Shown: piece by piece, positions 35,177-48,970 of the stretch | How the letters are laid out: every line of letters starts with the position of its first letter | How positions within the stretch are numbered: the first letter of the stretch is position 1 | NCBI RefSeq assembly: GCF_009498035.1 | Contig: NZ_CP034550.1 | Coordinates: forward strand, 5,642,001 to 5,706,000 | Reading direction: 5' to 3' | Source of the DNA: Saccharothrix syringae | Lineage (GTDB): Bacteria > Actinomycetota > Actinomycetes > Mycobacteriales > Pseudonocardiaceae | Length of the DNA stretch: 64,000 nt | Made by a program: the position numbers and the translations under genes | Notes under the pieces: generated by a model | What the model was told of the DNA's origin: nothing | What the model saw: the letters and a program-made list of their open reading frames with translations, nothing else | Databases searched by the model: none

Positions 35177-38100
35177 CGCGGGACGCCATCCGGATCAGCT
35201 CGTCGACGTCCATCTCGTCGATGGCCGGGTCGTCGTCGGGGTCCGCCGGAGCGGTGTCCTCGGCCAGGGCGCGCAGCGCCGGGACGAGGCCGGCCGCGCG
35301 GAGCCGGGCCACGGGGATCGCGGCGAGCAGTTCGCGCAGGGCGCGGTCGCCGGGGTCCCCCGGGTCCTCGCCGGGCAGCAGCAGGGCGCCGAGGTGGGCG
35401 GCGAGCTTCGCCGGGGTGGGGAAGTCGAAGACGACCCCCGCGGGCAGCGGGAGGCCGGTGACCACCCGGAGCCGGTTGCGCAGCTCGACCGCGGTGAGCG
35501 AGTCGAACCCGATCTCGCGGAAGGCGCGGTCGGTGCCGACCTCGTGCGGCGAGGCGTGCCCGAGCACGGCGGCGACCTGGCCGCGCACCAGGTCGAGCAG
35601 CGCCTTGGCCCGCTCGTCGGGGTGCAGCGGCGCCAGGGTCTCCGCCAGCGACGGGCCGTGCCCGGCAACGGGCTCGTCGTCGGCGGGCAGCGCGCGGACC
35701 TCGGGCAGGTCCGACAGCAGCGGGCTGGGCCGGTGGTAGGCGAACGCCGGGTGGAACCGCGCCCAGTCCACCGCCGCGACGGTCAGGGCGGTCTCGCCGT
35801 CGGCCACGGCCGCGGCCATGGCCCGCACCGCGAGGTCCGGGTCCATGGGGAGCACGCCGCCGCGGTCGAGCCGGTCGGCGACGTCGGCGGCCAGCATCCC
35901 GCCCGCGCCCCACGAACCCCAGGCGATCGACGTGCCCGCCAACCCGGCGCGGCGGCGGTGCGCGGCGAGGGCGTCCAGGTAGGAGTTCGCGGCCGAGTAG
36001 GCGGTCTGGTCGCCGCTGCCCCAGGTGCCCGCGATCGACGAGAACAGCACCAGCGGCGCGGTGTCGTCCTCCAGCAGGTCGTGCAGGTTCCGCGCGCCCT
36101 CGACCTTGGTGCGCAGCGCGTCGGCGAAGTCCGCGACGGAGGTGTCGGCCAGGGGGCGGTAGTCCACCGCGCCCGCGGCGTGCAGCACCGCTCCCACCCG
36201 CTCGCCCCCGGCGCGGAGCCCGGCGAGCACCCCGCCCAGGGCGGTGCGGTCGGCGACGTCGCACGCCACCACCGTCACCCGCGCGCCGAGGTCCCGGACC
36301 TCGGCCGCCAGCCCGGCCGCGCCCGGGTCGCCCGGCCCGCGCCGGCTGAGCAGCACCACGTGCCCCGCCCCGGAAGCGGCGGCCCAGCGGGCCATCCGGG
36401 AGCCGATGGACCCGGTGCCACCGGTGATCAGGACGGTGCCGTCGGGTGTCCACGGCCGCGCGGCCCGGGTCCGGGGGGCACGGCTGAGCCTGCGCCCGAA
36501 CGCGTCCGCGCCCCGCACCGCCACCTGGTCCTCGTCGCGTTCCCCGGCCAGCACGCCCAGCACCCGGTCCACGGCCGGGTCGACCAGGGCCGCCGGCAGG
36601 TCGACCACCCCGCCCCACCGGTCGGGGTGCTCCAGGGCGGCCACCCTGGCCACGCCCCACACCGCGGCCTGGTCGGGCACGACCGGGTCGTCGCCGACGT
36701 CGACCGCACCGCGGGTCAGGCACCACAGCGGCGCGGTGACGCCCGCGTCGCCCAGTGCCTGGACCAGGGTCAGGGTGGCCGGGGCCGCCACGGGCAGCTC
36801 CGGGTGGCCGGGGTGGCGCGAGTCGTCGAGGGCCAGCAGCGACAGCACACCCGTCACCTCCGAGCCCGCGACCGCCTCGGCGACGCGGCGCGCGACGACG
36901 TCCCGCTCCTCGCCGGTCGCCACCGGCACGAGCCCGCGGACGTCCAGCCCCCGCGCGACGAGCAGGTCGAGGACCCCCGCGGCCGCGCCGGTCCCGCCCA
37001 GCACCACCAGCCAGGCCGGGGACGGCGCGGACCGGGCGATCGCCCGACCGGGCAGCGGGACCCACGTGACGCGGTAGCGCCAGCCGTCCACGACGGCGTC
37101 GTCGCGCCTCGCCGCCCGCCAGGCGGCGAGGGCGGGCAGCACCGCGTTCAGCGGTTCGTCCGGGGCCACGCCCAGCCGGTCCGCGACCGCGTCGACGTCG
37201 TCGTCGGTGACGTCCCGCCAGAAGTCGGCTTCCGCGGGGTCGGCCGGGGTCGGCGCCTCGGCTGGGAGTTCGACCCAGTAGCGGGTGTGCTCGAACGGGT
37301 AGGTGGGCAGGTCGACGACACGGGCACCGGTGTCGGTGAACACCGACCGCCAGTCGACGTCCACGCCGTGGCAGAACACCTCCCCCGCCGACTGCAACAC
37401 CCGATCCAGGCCACCCTCGTCGCGCTTGAGCGTGCCCACCGCCACCGCCTCGACCCCGACGGCGTCGAAGGTCTCCTGCATCCCCACCACCAACACCGGA
37501 TGCGGACTCACCTCCACGAACACCCGATGCCCATCCGCCAACGCCGCCCGCACACCTTCCTCGAACCGCACCGTCCGCCGCAGATTCCGATACCAGTAAC
37601 CCGCGTCCATCAGCGCGGCACCGACCGGCTCGCCCTCAACCGTCGAATACAGCGGAATCTCGGCCTCGCGCGGCTCGATCCCGGCCAACACCTCCGCCAA
37701 CTCCGACTCGATCGCCTCCACGTGCGCCGAGTGCGAGGCATAGTCCACCGCGATCAACCGCGCGCGCACGTCGGCGGCCACCAGTTCGTCACGCAAGGCA
37801 CGCACCGCGTCGGCGTCACCGGAAACCACCGTCGAAGACGGGCCATTGACCGCCGCCACCGACACACCCACACCCAACAACGGCACCACCCGCTCCTCGG
37901 GCAACGGCACCGACAGCATCCCCCCGGCCCCGCTCAACGCCCGGATAGCGCGACTGCGCAACACCACCACCCGCGCCGCATCCTCCAACGACAACGCACC
38001 CGCCACACACGCCGCCGCAATCTCCCCCTGCGAATGCCCCACCACAGCCGACGGCACCACCCCCAGCCAGCGCCACACCTCGGCCAACGACACCATCACC

Positions 38101-41100
38101 GCGAACAGCACCGGCTGCACCACATCAACCCGGTCAAAGCCAGTCCCCGACCGCACCGCATCCAACAACGACCAACCCGTCAACGGGTCCAACACCGCCG
38201 CGCACTCACCCAGCCGCCGAGCGAACACCCCCGAAGACTCCAGCAGGCCCACCGCCATACCCACCCACTGCGCCCCCTGCCCCGGGAACACGAACACCAC
38301 ACCACCACCGGGACCCGGCGCCGCAACAGGCTGCTCACCCGCAGCCACCGCCGCCAAAGCCCCGGCACCACCCACCACCACGGCCCGGTACTCGAACACC
38401 GAACGCGACAACAACGAAAAACCAACATCGACCGGCGACCTGTCGACCACCACGGGCAACAGACGGGCCGCCTGGGCCCTCAACGCCTCCGGAGTCCTCG
38501 CCGACAACACCCACGGCACAACCGGCGACCCAACCCGACCCGGAACGACCTCACCGTCCACATCGGCCTGTTCGAGGATGACGTGGGCGTTGGTGCCGCT
38601 GATCCCGAACGACGACACCCCCGCCCGGCGCACGCGGCCGCCCACGGGCCACGGCCGCGCCTCGGTCAACAACTCCACCGCACCCGCAGACCAGTCCACC
38701 TCCGGCGTGCGCTCCTCGGCGTGCAACGTCTTCGGCAAAACACCCTCGCGCAACGCCATAATCATTTTGATCACGCCACCCACGCCGGCGGCGGCCTGCG
38801 CATGGCCGATGTTCGACTTCAACGACCCCAACCACAACGGCCGGTCCCGCCCCTGCCCATAGGTCGCCAACAACGCCTGAGCCTCGATCGGATCACCCAA
38901 CCGGGTCCCCGTACCGTGCGCCTCCACGACATCCACATCGGACGGCGACAAACCGGCGTTCGCCAACGCCTGCCGGATCACCCGCTGCTGCGACGGACCA
39001 TTCGGCGCCGTCAAACCATTCGACGCACCATCCTGGTTCACCGCCGAACCCCGCACCACCGCCAACACCCGACGACCATTGCGCCGCGCATCCGACAACC
39101 GCTCCAGGACGAGGACGCCGACGCCCTCGGACCACCCGGTCCCGTCCGCGGACGCCGAGAACGCCTTGCACCGACCATCCGATGCCAACCCGCGCTGACG
39201 GCTGAACTCGACGAAGGTGCCGGGCGTGGACATCACCGTCACACCACCGGCCAGGGCGAGGTCGCACTCGCCGGACCGCAACGACTGCCCCGCCAGGTGC
39301 AACGCCACCAACGACGACGAACACGCCGTGTCCACCGTCACCGCCGGACCCTCGAACCCGAACGTGTAAGCAACCCGACCCGACAGCACGCTCCCGGTGT
39401 TGCCGGTGAGGAAGACGCCTTCCAGCTCGCTGGGCATCCGGGACAGCGGAGGCGCGTAGTCGTGGTACATGGTCCCGGCGAACACGCCGGTGCGGCTGCC
39501 CTTCAGGGCACGCGGGTCCGCGCCGGCGTGTTCCAGCGCCTCCCAGGAGGTTTCCAGCAGCAGCCGCTGCTGGGGGTCCATCGCCAGCGCCTCGCGCGGC
39601 GAGATCCCGAAGAACGCCGCGTCGAACCCGGCCGCCTCGTGCAGGAACCCGCCTTCGCGGGTGTAGGAGGTGCCGGGCCGGTCGGGGTCGGGGTCGTAGA
39701 GGACGGCCAGGTCCCAGCCCCGGTCGGTGGGGAACCCGGTGATGCCGTCGACGCCGTCGACCACCAGTCGCCACAGCTCCTCCGGCGAAGCCACGCCACC
39801 CGGGTAGCGACACGCCATGCCCACGACCACCACGGGGTCGTCCGCCACCGCCGCCGGTGCGGCGACGTCGGGTGCGACCGCGGTGTCCGCGAGGAGGAGC
39901 GCCACCACGTGCGCCGGGGTCGGGTGGTCGAACAGCAGGGTCGTGGGCAGCCGCAGGCCGGTGGTCGCGACCAGGCGGTTGCGCAGCTCCACCGACGCCA
40001 GCGAGTCGAAGCCGACGTCCTTGAACGGCAGGTCCCGGTCGATCCGGTCGGGGGACGGCAGGCCCAGCACGGCGGCGGCCTCGGTGCGCACGAGGTCCAG
40101 CAGGACCCGTTCGCGCTCCTCCCCCGGCACGCCGGCCAGCAGGCGCTCCAGGGGGTTGTCGTCGTCCGCCGCGCGGGCGGCCACCGGGCGGGCGGGTGCG
40201 CGCACCAGGCCGCGCAGCAGGGCCGGGACGCCCTCGCCGCGCCGGCGCACGGCGGCGGTGTCCAGCCGCAGCGGCGCCAGGAGCGCACCACCGTGGGCGA
40301 GTGCGGCGTCGAAGAGGTCCAGGCCCTGGCGGACCGGCAGGACGCCCACCCCGGCCCGCGCCATGCGGGTGAGGTCGGTGTCGCCGAGGTTCCCGGCCAT
40401 GCCGCCCTCGCGGTCCCACAACCCCCAGGCCAGTGACTGCGCGGGCAGGCCGAGCCCGGCGCGGTGCTCGGCGAGGGCGTCGAGGAAGGTGTTGGCGGCG
40501 GCGTAGTTGCCCTGTCCGGCGGCGCCGACCAGGCCCGAGATCGACGAGAACAGCACGAACGCCGTGAGGTCGGCGCCGCGGGTCAGCTCATGCAGGTGCC
40601 AGGCGGCGTCGACCTTGGGCCGCAGCACGCCCGCCACCCGCTCCGGGGTCAGCGCGGTCACCACGCCGTCGTCGAGCACCCCCGCCGCGTGGACCACGCC
40701 CTGCAGCGGGTGGTCCGCGGGAACGGCGGCGAGGACGGCCGCCAGGGTTTCCCGGTCGGCGGCGTCGCACGCCTCGACCCGGCAGGTCGCGCCGAGGGCG
40801 GTCAGCTCCGCGACGAGGGCGGTCGCACCGGTGGTGGCCGGGCCGCGCCTGCCGAGCAGCAGCAGGTGCCGGACGCCGTGCCCGGTCACCAGCCTGCGGG
40901 CGACGAGTGCGCCGAGGCGGCCGAACGCCCCGGTCACCAGCACGGTGCGCTCGGGGTCGAAGCGGACCGCCGCGCGGTCGGCCCGGGCGGGCACGCGTGC
41001 GAGGCGGGGCGCGGTGGTCTTCCCGTCCCGCACGCGCAGCTGCGGTTCGCCGGTGGCCAGCGCGGAGGCGAGCGCGGTGTCGTCCACGTCGGTGGCCGCC

Positions 41101-44100
41101 TCGACGAGGACCACCCGGCCGGGGTGCTCGGCCTGGGCGGTGCGGACGAGCCCGTGCACGGTGGAGGCGCCCAAGTCGGTGGTGGTGACGACGACCAGGG
41201 TCGCCTCGGCGAGCACGTCGTCGGCCACCCAGTCCTGGACCAGGGCGAGCGCGGCGACCGCGGCGCGGTGCGCGGCGTCGACCACCGGCCCGCCCCCGTC
41301 GAAGAGGGCGACCACGGCCCGGGGGACGGGGGCACCGCCGGCGACCTCCACGCGCAGCTCCGGCAACCCCGGCACGTCCCGGCCGAGGCGGACCCAGCGC
41401 CCGGTGCCGGTGGCGGCCGGCACCGGCGGTTCCGTCCAGGCCACGGTGAACAGGGACTCGTGCCGCCGGGTGCCGGCGGCCAACCGGTCGGGCGTCACGT
41501 CGCGCCAGGCCAGCTCGGTGACGGTGACGACCGGCCGGCCCGCCGGGTCGGTGGCGACGAGGGCCGTGGTGCCGGGGCCGGAGCGGGTGAGCCGCACGCG
41601 CAGGGACGTGGCGCCCGTGGCGTGCAGGGACACCCCGCTCCAGGAGAAGGGCAGCCTCGGCGAGTCCGCCGCCAGGACCACCGCGTGCAGGGCGGCGTCG
41701 AGCAGCGCGGGGTGCAAGCCGAACGCGGCGGCGTCGACGGCCTGCTCGTCGGCCAGGGCGACCTCCGCGAACACGTCGTCGCCGCGGCGCCAGGCGGCGC
41801 GCAGGTTCCGGAACGCGGGACCGTAGGCGAACCCCCGCCCGGCGAGCCGGGCGTAGGCGTCGGCGAGGTCGACCGGCTCCGCGCCGGAGGGCGGCCACGG
41901 CACGGCCGGCGAGACCTCGACCTCGTCCGGCACGAGCAGGCCGACCGCGTGCCGCACCCACGGCACCGGGTCCGCCTCGCCGCCCGGGTCCGGGCGCGAG
42001 TGGACGCCGATGTCCCGCCGCCCCGCCGCGTCCGGCGCCCCGACCACAACCTGCACCTGGACCGCTTCCCCGGCCACCAGCACGAGTGGTTCCCGGAGGG
42101 TCAGCTCCGCGATGCCGCGGCACCCCACGCGGTCGGCCGCCCGAACGGCCAGCTCGACGAAGGCGGTACCCGGCAGCAGCACCGCGTCGAGCACGACGTG
42201 GTCGGCCACCCAGGGGTGGTCCGCCGTGGACAACCTGCCGGTGAGGACCACCCGGTCGTCGTCCGCGAGGTCGACTTCGGCGCCCAGCACCGGGTGGTCC
42301 ACGTCCGCGAGCCCGACGGCGGCGGCATCGGTCCCCGGGCCGGCGTCGAGCCAGTACCGCTGGTTCTGGAAGGGGTAGGTGGGCAGGTCGACCACGCGCG
42401 CACCCGTGCCGGCGAAGAGGGCCTGCCACTCGACCCCCACACCGCGCACGTGCAGGTGGGCCAGTGCCGTGACGGCCGACTCCACCTCGTCACGACCCCG
42501 ACGCAGGACCGGCACACCGTGCTCGACCAACCCCGCCAACGCGCCACCCGGACCGACTTCCAGGAACGTGCGCACGCCCGTCATCGCCTGGACCGCGTCG
42601 TGAAACCGCACCGTGCTGCGGACCTGTCCGATCCAGTACGCCGGATCGCACACCTCGTCCGACACCACGGCCCCGGTCACCGTCGAGATCAGCGGCAGGT
42701 TCGGAGCCTGATAGGAAACCTGTTCCAGCACCGCCCGGTACTCGTCGAGCATGGGTTCCATCAAGACCGAGTGAAAGGCATGACTGACCCGCAGCCGCTT
42801 GGTGCGACGACCCAAGGCGGCAAACTCCGCCGCCACCGCCAGGACTTGCTGCTCATCACCCGACAAGACCACTGAATCGGGCCCGTTGACCGCCGCGATG
42901 TCAACACCCCAGCCAGTGACTTCCTCCTCGGTGGCCTGCACCGCCACCATCGCCCCACCAACAGGCAACGCCGCCATCAACCGACCACGAGCGGCAACCA
43001 CCCGCACCGCATCGTCCAACGACCACACACCCGCCACATGCGCAGCCGCCAACTCACCGATCGAATGCCCCGCCAACACCGCAGGCGACACGCCCCAGGA
43101 GGTCAGCAGCCGAAACAGCGCCACTTCAACAGCGAACAAACCCGGCTGCGCCCAACCGGTGTCATCCAGATCCTCCGCGCCCTCGAACACCACCTCACGC
43201 AAACCATCACCAAACGCGGCACACACCTCGTCGAACGCCTCGGCGAAGACAGGGAAAGCCGCATACAGCCCACGGCCCATCCCCACCCACTGCGCACCCT
43301 GGCCCGAAAACAGCACACCGAGCCCACCGGGCACCACCGAACCCGACACCAACTCCCCACGACCACCACCCACCACCACGGCCCGGTGCTCGAACACCGA
43401 ACGCGACAGCAGGGAAAGACCCACGTCGACCGGTCGTGTTCCGCCCATGCCGGACAGCAGTTCATCCACTCGGGCGCGCAGTGCCTCCGGGGTCTTGGCC
43501 GACAGCACCCACGGCACCACCGGCAGGTCGACGGACGTGACCGATTCCTCTGCCACCGGCTCGTCGGCCTGTTCGAGGATCACGTGGGCGTTGGTGCCGC
43601 TGATCCCGAACGACGACACCCCCGCCCGGCGCACGCGGTCGCCCGCAGGCCACGGCCGAGCCTCGGTCAACAGCTCCACCGCGCCGGAGGACCAATCGGC
43701 CTCCGGTGTGGGCTCATCGACGTGCAGGGTCTTGGGCAACAGCCCTTCCCGCAGCGCCATAACCATCTTGATCACACCGGCCACACCCGCAGCCGCCTGC
43801 GCATGACCGATGTTCGACTTCAACGACCCCAACCACAACGGCCGGTCCCGCCCCTGCCCGTAGGTCGCCAACAACGCCTGCGCCTCAATCGGATCACCCA
43901 ACCGGGTCCCGGTCCCGTGCGCCTCCACAACGTCCACGTCAGACGCCGAAAGACCCGCATCGGCCAATGCCTGCCGGATCACCCGCTGCTGCGACGGACC
44001 GTTCGGCGCCGTCAAACCATTCGACGCACCGTCCTGGTTCACCGCCGAACCCCGCACCACCGCCAACACCCGATGACCGTTGCGCCGCGCGTCCGACAAC

Positions 44101-47100
44101 CGCTCCACCAGCAGCATCCCGACGCCCTCGGACCACCCGGTCCCGTCCGCAGAAGCCGAGAACGCCTTGCACCGACCATCCGGCGCCAACCCGCGCTGAC
44201 GGCTGAACTCCAGGAACATGCCGGGTGTGGCCATCACGGTCACGCCGCCCGCCAGCGCCAGTTCGCACTCGCCGGACCGCAACGCCCGCACCGCCAGGTG
44301 CAACGCCACCAACGACGACGAACACGCCGTGTCCACCGTCACCGCCGGACCCTCGAACCCGAACGTGTAAGCGATCCGACCTGACATGACGCTCGGGGTG
44401 GTACCGGTGAGCAGGTACCCGGCGAAGCCGTCCGGGGCCTGCGCCGCGCGGGGCCCGTAGTCGCTCGGGGTGGCGCCGATGTAGACACCGGTCCGGGTGC
44501 CCTTCAGGGACAGGGCGTCGACACCCGCCCGTTCGAACAGCTCCCACGACGTCTGGAGCAGCAGGCGCTGCTGCGGGTCCATCGCCAGCGCCTCGCGCGG
44601 CGAGATCCCGAAGAACTCCGGGTCGAACCCCGCCACGTCGTCCAGGAACCCGCCCGCGCGGGTGTAACTGGTCCCCCAGTGCTCCGGGTCCGGGTCGTAC
44701 AGCGCCGCGTTGTCCCAACCGCGCCCCTCGGGGAACGGCGTGATGGCCTCGTCGCCCGCGAGGAGCAGGCGCCAGAGCCCTTCAGGGGACCGCACACCGC
44801 CGGGCAGCCGGCACGCCATCCCCACGATGGCGACGGGCTCGTCGACCGGCGGTGTGCGGGGTCGGGTGTCCCGGCGGTCCTCGCCGGCGACCTGGTCGAG
44901 CAGGTGGGCCGCCAGGAGCGCGGGAGTGGGGTGGTCGTACACGGCGGAACCGGTGATCCGGAGTCCCGTCGCCTCGGACAGGCGCTGCCCGAGTTCGACC
45001 GCCATCTGGGAGTCGAAGCCGAGTTCCTTGAAGGTGCGCCCGGTGTCGACGTCGGCGGCCTGGTCTCGGCCGAGGGTGGCGGCCACGCTCGCGCGGACCA
45101 CCGCGCCGAGGTCGCTCCGGCCGGTGGGTGCCTCCTCGGCCGTCTTCCGCGGTCGCGGTGGCACGTGGGTGCGTCGAGTGGTGTCGTCGAGCCAGTAGGT
45201 CTGGCGCTGGAAGGGGTAGGTGGGCAGGTCGACCACGCGCGCACCGGTACCGGCGAACCACGCCTCCCAGTCCACCGCCACGCCCCGCACGTGAAGCCCG
45301 GCCAACCCGCTTGCCAGCGACTGGACCTGATCACGGTCACGGCGTTGGAGCGGCACGCACCCCTCAACCGACCCCGACAGCACCGCATCCGGACCGACCT
45401 CCACGAACGTGCCCACGCCCGTCATGGCCTGGACCGCGTCGTGGAACCGCACCGTGCCACGCACCTGCCCGACCCAATACCCCGGATCGCACACCTCGTC
45501 CGTCGCCAGGGCACCGGTTACCGTCGACACCAACGGCAGGCTCGGACCCTGATAGGAAACCTGCTCCAGCACCGCCCGGTACTCGTCGAGCATGGGTTCC
45601 ATCAGGACCGAGTGAAAGGCATGACTGACCCGCAGCCGCTTGGTACGACGTCCCAGGGCGGCGAACTCGGCAGCCACCCTCAAGACTTGCTGCTCATCCC
45701 CAGACAAGACCACCGAATCCGGACCATTGACCGCCGCGATGTCAACACCCCGACCAGTGACCTCGTCCTCCGTGGCCTGCACCGCCACCATCGCCCCACC
45801 AGCCGGTAACGCCGCCATCAACCGACCACGCGCGGCGACCACCCGCACCGCATCGCCCAGCGACCAGACACCCGCGACATGCGCAGCCGCCAACTCACCA
45901 ATCGAATGACCCGCCAACACCCCAGGCGACACACCCCAGGAGGTCAGCAGCCGAAACAGCGCCACCTCAACAGCGAACAACCCGGGCTGCGCCCAACCGG
46001 TGTCATCCAAGTCCTCCGCACCGTCGAACACCACCCCACGCAAACCATCACCGAACGCCGCGCACACCTCGTCAAACGCCTCGGCGAAGACAGGAAAAGC
46101 CGCATACAACCCACGGCCCATCCCCACCCACTGCGCACCCTGACCCGAAAACAGCACACCGAGCCCACCGGACACCACCGAACCCGACACCACGTTCCCC
46201 GCCGGCACACGACCCGCCAACGCCGCCAGGCCCGACACCAGCTCCTCACGACCGCCACCCACCACCACGGCCCGGTGCTCGAACACCGAACGCGACAGCA
46301 GGGAGTGCCCCACGTCGGCCGGGGAGACCGCGGTGGAGTCGAGGAGGGTTCGCAGCCGGTCCGCCTGGGCCCGCAGGGCGGGCCCGGACTTGGCCGACAG
46401 CACCAGCGGGACGCGGGTGGGCGGTTCGGCGTGCCCGGTGGGAGGGGTGGCCGGTGGTGCGGTCAGCACCACGTGGGCGTTGGTGCCGCCCATGCCGAAG
46501 GAGCTGACCCCGGCGGTGCGCGGGCCGTCGTCGGTCCAGTCGGCCGACTCGGTCTGCACGGCGAGGTTGAGGCGCGCGAGCGGGATGCGCGGGTTGGGCG
46601 TGGTGAAGTTGAGGCTGGGTACGAGCCGGCCGTGGCGCAGGCACAGCACCGCCTTGATGAACCCGGCGATGCCCGCGGCGCCGCTGAGGTGCCCGATGTT
46701 GGTCTTGACCGAGCCCACGGCCAGGGGTGCGCCCCCGGGGCGCCGGGAGCCGATCACGGTGCCGAGGGCGGCGGCCTCGACGGGGTCGCCGGCTTTCGTG
46801 CCGGTGCCGTGCAGTTCCACGTAGGAGATGGCGCCGGGGTCGATGCCGGCGCGGTCGCACGCCGCCCGCAGGACGTCGCGCTGGGCGTCCGCGTCGGGGG
46901 TGGTGAGGGTGCGCCCGCCGCCGTCGTTGTTGACCGCGGAGCCGCGGATGACGGCGTGCACGCGGTCGCCGTCGGCGAGCGCGCGGTCCAGGGGTTTGAG
47001 CACGACGAGCCCGCCGCCCTCACCGGGGACGTAGCCGTCGGCCCGTTCGTCGAAGGTGGCGCAGCGCCCGTTGGGCGACAGGCCGCCCCAGCGCGCCGCG

Positions 47101-47708
47101 GCCACGACGCCCTCGGGGGTGAGGTGCAGGTTGACGCCGCCGGCGAGGGCGGTCGCGGACTCGCCGTTGCGCAGGCTCTCGCAGGCCAGGTGCAGGGCGA
47201 CCAGGGAGGAGGACTGGGCGGTGTCGACGGTGATGCTCGGCCCGCGCAGGCCGAGCACGTAGGACAGGCGGTTGGCGATGAGGCCGCGCTGGGCGCCGGT
47301 CATGGTGTGGTGGCCGGGTTCGGTGCCGTGGGAGAGCTTGGCGTAGTCGTCGGCGCTGACGCCGAGGAAGACGCCGGTGCGGCGGTCGCGCGGTGCGTCG
47401 GGGCGGTGCCCGGCGTCCTCCAGCGCCTCCCACCCCAGCTCCAGCACGAGGCGCTGCTGGGGGTCCATCGCCGCCGCCTCGCGCGGGGAGATGCCGAAGA
47501 AGTCGGGGTCGAAGTCGGCCACCGCGTCGAGGAAGGCGCCCCGGCCGGGGATGCCGAGCGCGGCGGGGGCCCACCGGTCGGCGGGGGTCGCGGTGATCGA
47601 GTGCCCGCCGCGGTGCAGCAGTTCCCAGAACCGGACCGGGTCGGGGGCGCCGGGGAACCGGCAGGCCAGCCCGACGACCGCGATGGGGAAGCTCTCGTCC
47701 CTCAGCAC
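35169..47708 (-). CDS. Type I PKS, loading module (KSQ-AT-ACP) and modules 1 (KS-AT-DH-KR-ACP) and 2 (KS-AT-KR-ACP)
   Basis: 4179 residues from GTG at 47708, chosen because GGAAGG lies 8 bp upstream; GTG at 47717 would sit on that site. There is no docking helix: the KS begins at residue 6, as expected for the first protein of the line. The loading KS has DTAQSSSL (Gln165 for Cys), a KSQ decarboxylase; its AT (515-823) has HAFH, so malonyl is loaded and decarboxylated to an acetyl starter; ACP 867-940. Module 1: KS 957-1383; AT 1463-1766 with HAFH; DH 1803-2076 with [10 protein letters not shown] (Asp for Gly); KR 2253-2436 with LDD (B-type); ACP near 2567. Module 2: KS 2623-3050; AT 3140-3470 with YASH (methylmalonyl); KR 3757-3937, A-type, catalytic residues present; ACP near 4067. 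The acidic tail ([14 protein letters not shown]) is the docking partner for the next protein. Confidence 0.96.
37289..39410 (-). repeat. Homogenised KS-end/methylmalonyl-AT block, copy in module 2
   Basis: Third copy. About 110 bases around the KS active site (39300-39410) are identical to 7736-7845 in module 8, whereas the junction near 38570 matches malonyl modules. Confidence 0.65.
42360..43400 (-). repeat. Homogenised malonyl-AT block, copy in module 1
   Basis: Its 3' part (near 42440-42600) matches module 3 more closely than the loading AT in the same protein. Confidence 0.6.
45215..46300 (-). repeat. Homogenised malonyl-AT block, copy in the loading module
   Basis: Near-identical AT behind a KSQ that is not homogenised. 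The block ends sharply near 46300. Confidence 0.6.
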
Positions 47709-47743
47709 AACCTGCACCTTCCAGTCCGTCCGGGGTAGTCGGG

Positions 47744-48841
47744 TCAGAAGACGAGGACCGGTTTGACGGTGCGCCCGGCTTCGGAGTCCTCGACGGCCTT
47801 GTTGATCTCGTCGAAGGCGTAGCGGCGCACCAGTTCGTCGAACGGGAACCGGCCGGCGAGGTGGAGGTCGAGCAGCCTGGGGATGAGCAGGGCCGGCACG
47901 CAGTCGCCCTCGATCACGCCGCGCAGGGTGCGCGTCATGAGCTGGGTCATGTTCACCGCGACCTCGCGCCCGGCGCCGGCCGAGCCCGCGACCACGGCGG
48001 TCCCGCCGGCCCGCACGGCGTCGAGGGCGGTCCGGGTGGTGGCGGGCAGCCCCACGGCGTCCACCGCGGCGTCGACACCGCCGCCGGTCGCGGCGACGAC
48101 CCGGGTGGCCAGGTCGTCGGGGGCCGGGTGCACGTGCGTGGCACCGAGGTGCTCGGCCAGGGCCAGCCGCTCCTCGTTGGGGTCGCTGACCACGACGGTG
48201 GTGCAGCCGGCGACGCGGGCGGCCATGACCGCCGACAGGCCGACCGCGCCCGCGCCGAGGACGAGCAGGCTGGAGCCGGCCGAGGGCCGCAGGACTTCGA
48301 GCACCGCGCCGGCGCCGGTCTGCACGCCGCAGCCCAGCGGGCCCAGCAGGTCCAGGGGGACGTCGCGGTCGCCGACCGGGACGACGTTGCGCTCGTGGAC
48401 GACGACGTGCTCCGCGAAGGAGGACTGGCCGAAGAAGTGGCCGTTGAGCTCTTGGCCCGCCGCGTCGCGGTAGGCGGTGCTGCCGTCGGGTCGGCGGCCG
48501 CGCAGGTTGAGCGGTCCCCAGGTGGCGCAGTTCATCGGGTGGCCGCCGCGGCAGTTGGCGCACCGGCCGCAGCTCGACGGCGACAGGACGACGCGGTCGC
48601 CGACGGCGAGGCCGGTGACCGCGTCGCCGACGGCGGCCACGACCCCGCTGCCCTCGTGCCCGAGGACCACCGGGACGGGCGGCGGCAGCACGCCGTCGCG
48701 CACCAGCAGGTCCGTGTGGCACACGCCGACCGCCACCACGCGGACCAGCACCTCGTGCGGGCGCGGTTCACCGACCGCGATGCCCTCGATTTCGAACGCG
48801 GTTCCGCGCCCGCGCAGCACAGCGGCCCTCGCCACAATCAT
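47744..48841 (-). CDS. Zinc-dependent alcohol dehydrogenase (medium-chain family)
   Basis: 365 residues from ATG at 48841, preceded by a GGGGGCGGG ribosome site; a longer frame to 48883 lacks a site. It oxidises an alcohol or reduces a carbonyl with NAD(P). Catalytic zinc ligands are seen in GVCHTD and GHEGSG, structural zinc ligands in [10 protein letters not shown] plus a later Cys, and the Rossmann loop in LGAGAVGLS. The best match by memory is the aryl/benzyl-alcohol dehydrogenase group; the true substrate is unknown. It is the first gene of the minus-strand operon, 35 bp before the loading PKS gene, and lies behind the cluster's regulatory box. A tailoring oxidation of a polyketide hydroxyl, or a role in precursor supply, are both possible. 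Confidence 0.9.
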   Translation of the reverse strand: MIVARAAVLRGRGTAFEIEGIAVGEPRPHEVLVRVVAVGVCHTDLLVRDGVLPPPVPVVLGHEGSGVVAAVGDAVTGLAVGDRVVLSPSSCGRCANCRGGHPMNCATWGPLNLRGRRPDGSTAYRDAAGQELNGHFFGQSSFAEHVVVHERNVVPVGDRDVPLDLLGPLGCGVQTGAGAVLEVLRPSAGSSLLVLGAGAVGLSAVMAARVAGCTTVVVSDPNEERLALAEHLGATHVHPAPDDLATRVVAATGGGVDAAVDAVGLPATTRTALDAVRAGGTAVVAGSAGAGREVAVNMTQLMTRTLRGVIEGDCVPALLIPRLLDLHLAGRFPFDELVRRYAFDEINKAVEDSEAGRTVKPVLVF

Positions 48842-48879
48842 CCCGCCCCCAGAAGAAATTGACGCGCACCTTGTCCAGC

Positions 48880-48916
48880 ACACTATTCAGGGCGGGGCCA
48901 CCGACAACCCCTAGGT
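48880..48916 (-). promoter_or_regulatory. Predicted promoter with regulatory box for the PKS operon
   Basis: On the minus strand the box ACCTAGGGGT (48916-48907) is followed after 21 bp by TAGTGT (48885-48880), a good -10 hexamer. The predicted start of transcription is near 48873, giving a leader of about 30 bases before the alcohol dehydrogenase. The same box and spacing recur at 59260-59296, 59332-59368 and 60991-61028. An imperfect upstream repeat (GAGGTT) lies one helical turn away. Confidence 0.6.
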
Positions 48917-48970
48917 AACCTCGATAGTCACCGCCGAGGCGCTGAGCAGCGAAGATGTTGATGCATGGCT

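Noticed and set aside
47709..48722. N-terminal extension of the loading PKS frame to 48722
   Set aside because: It is a shadow of the alcohol dehydrogenase. The KS starts six residues after the GTG at 47708.
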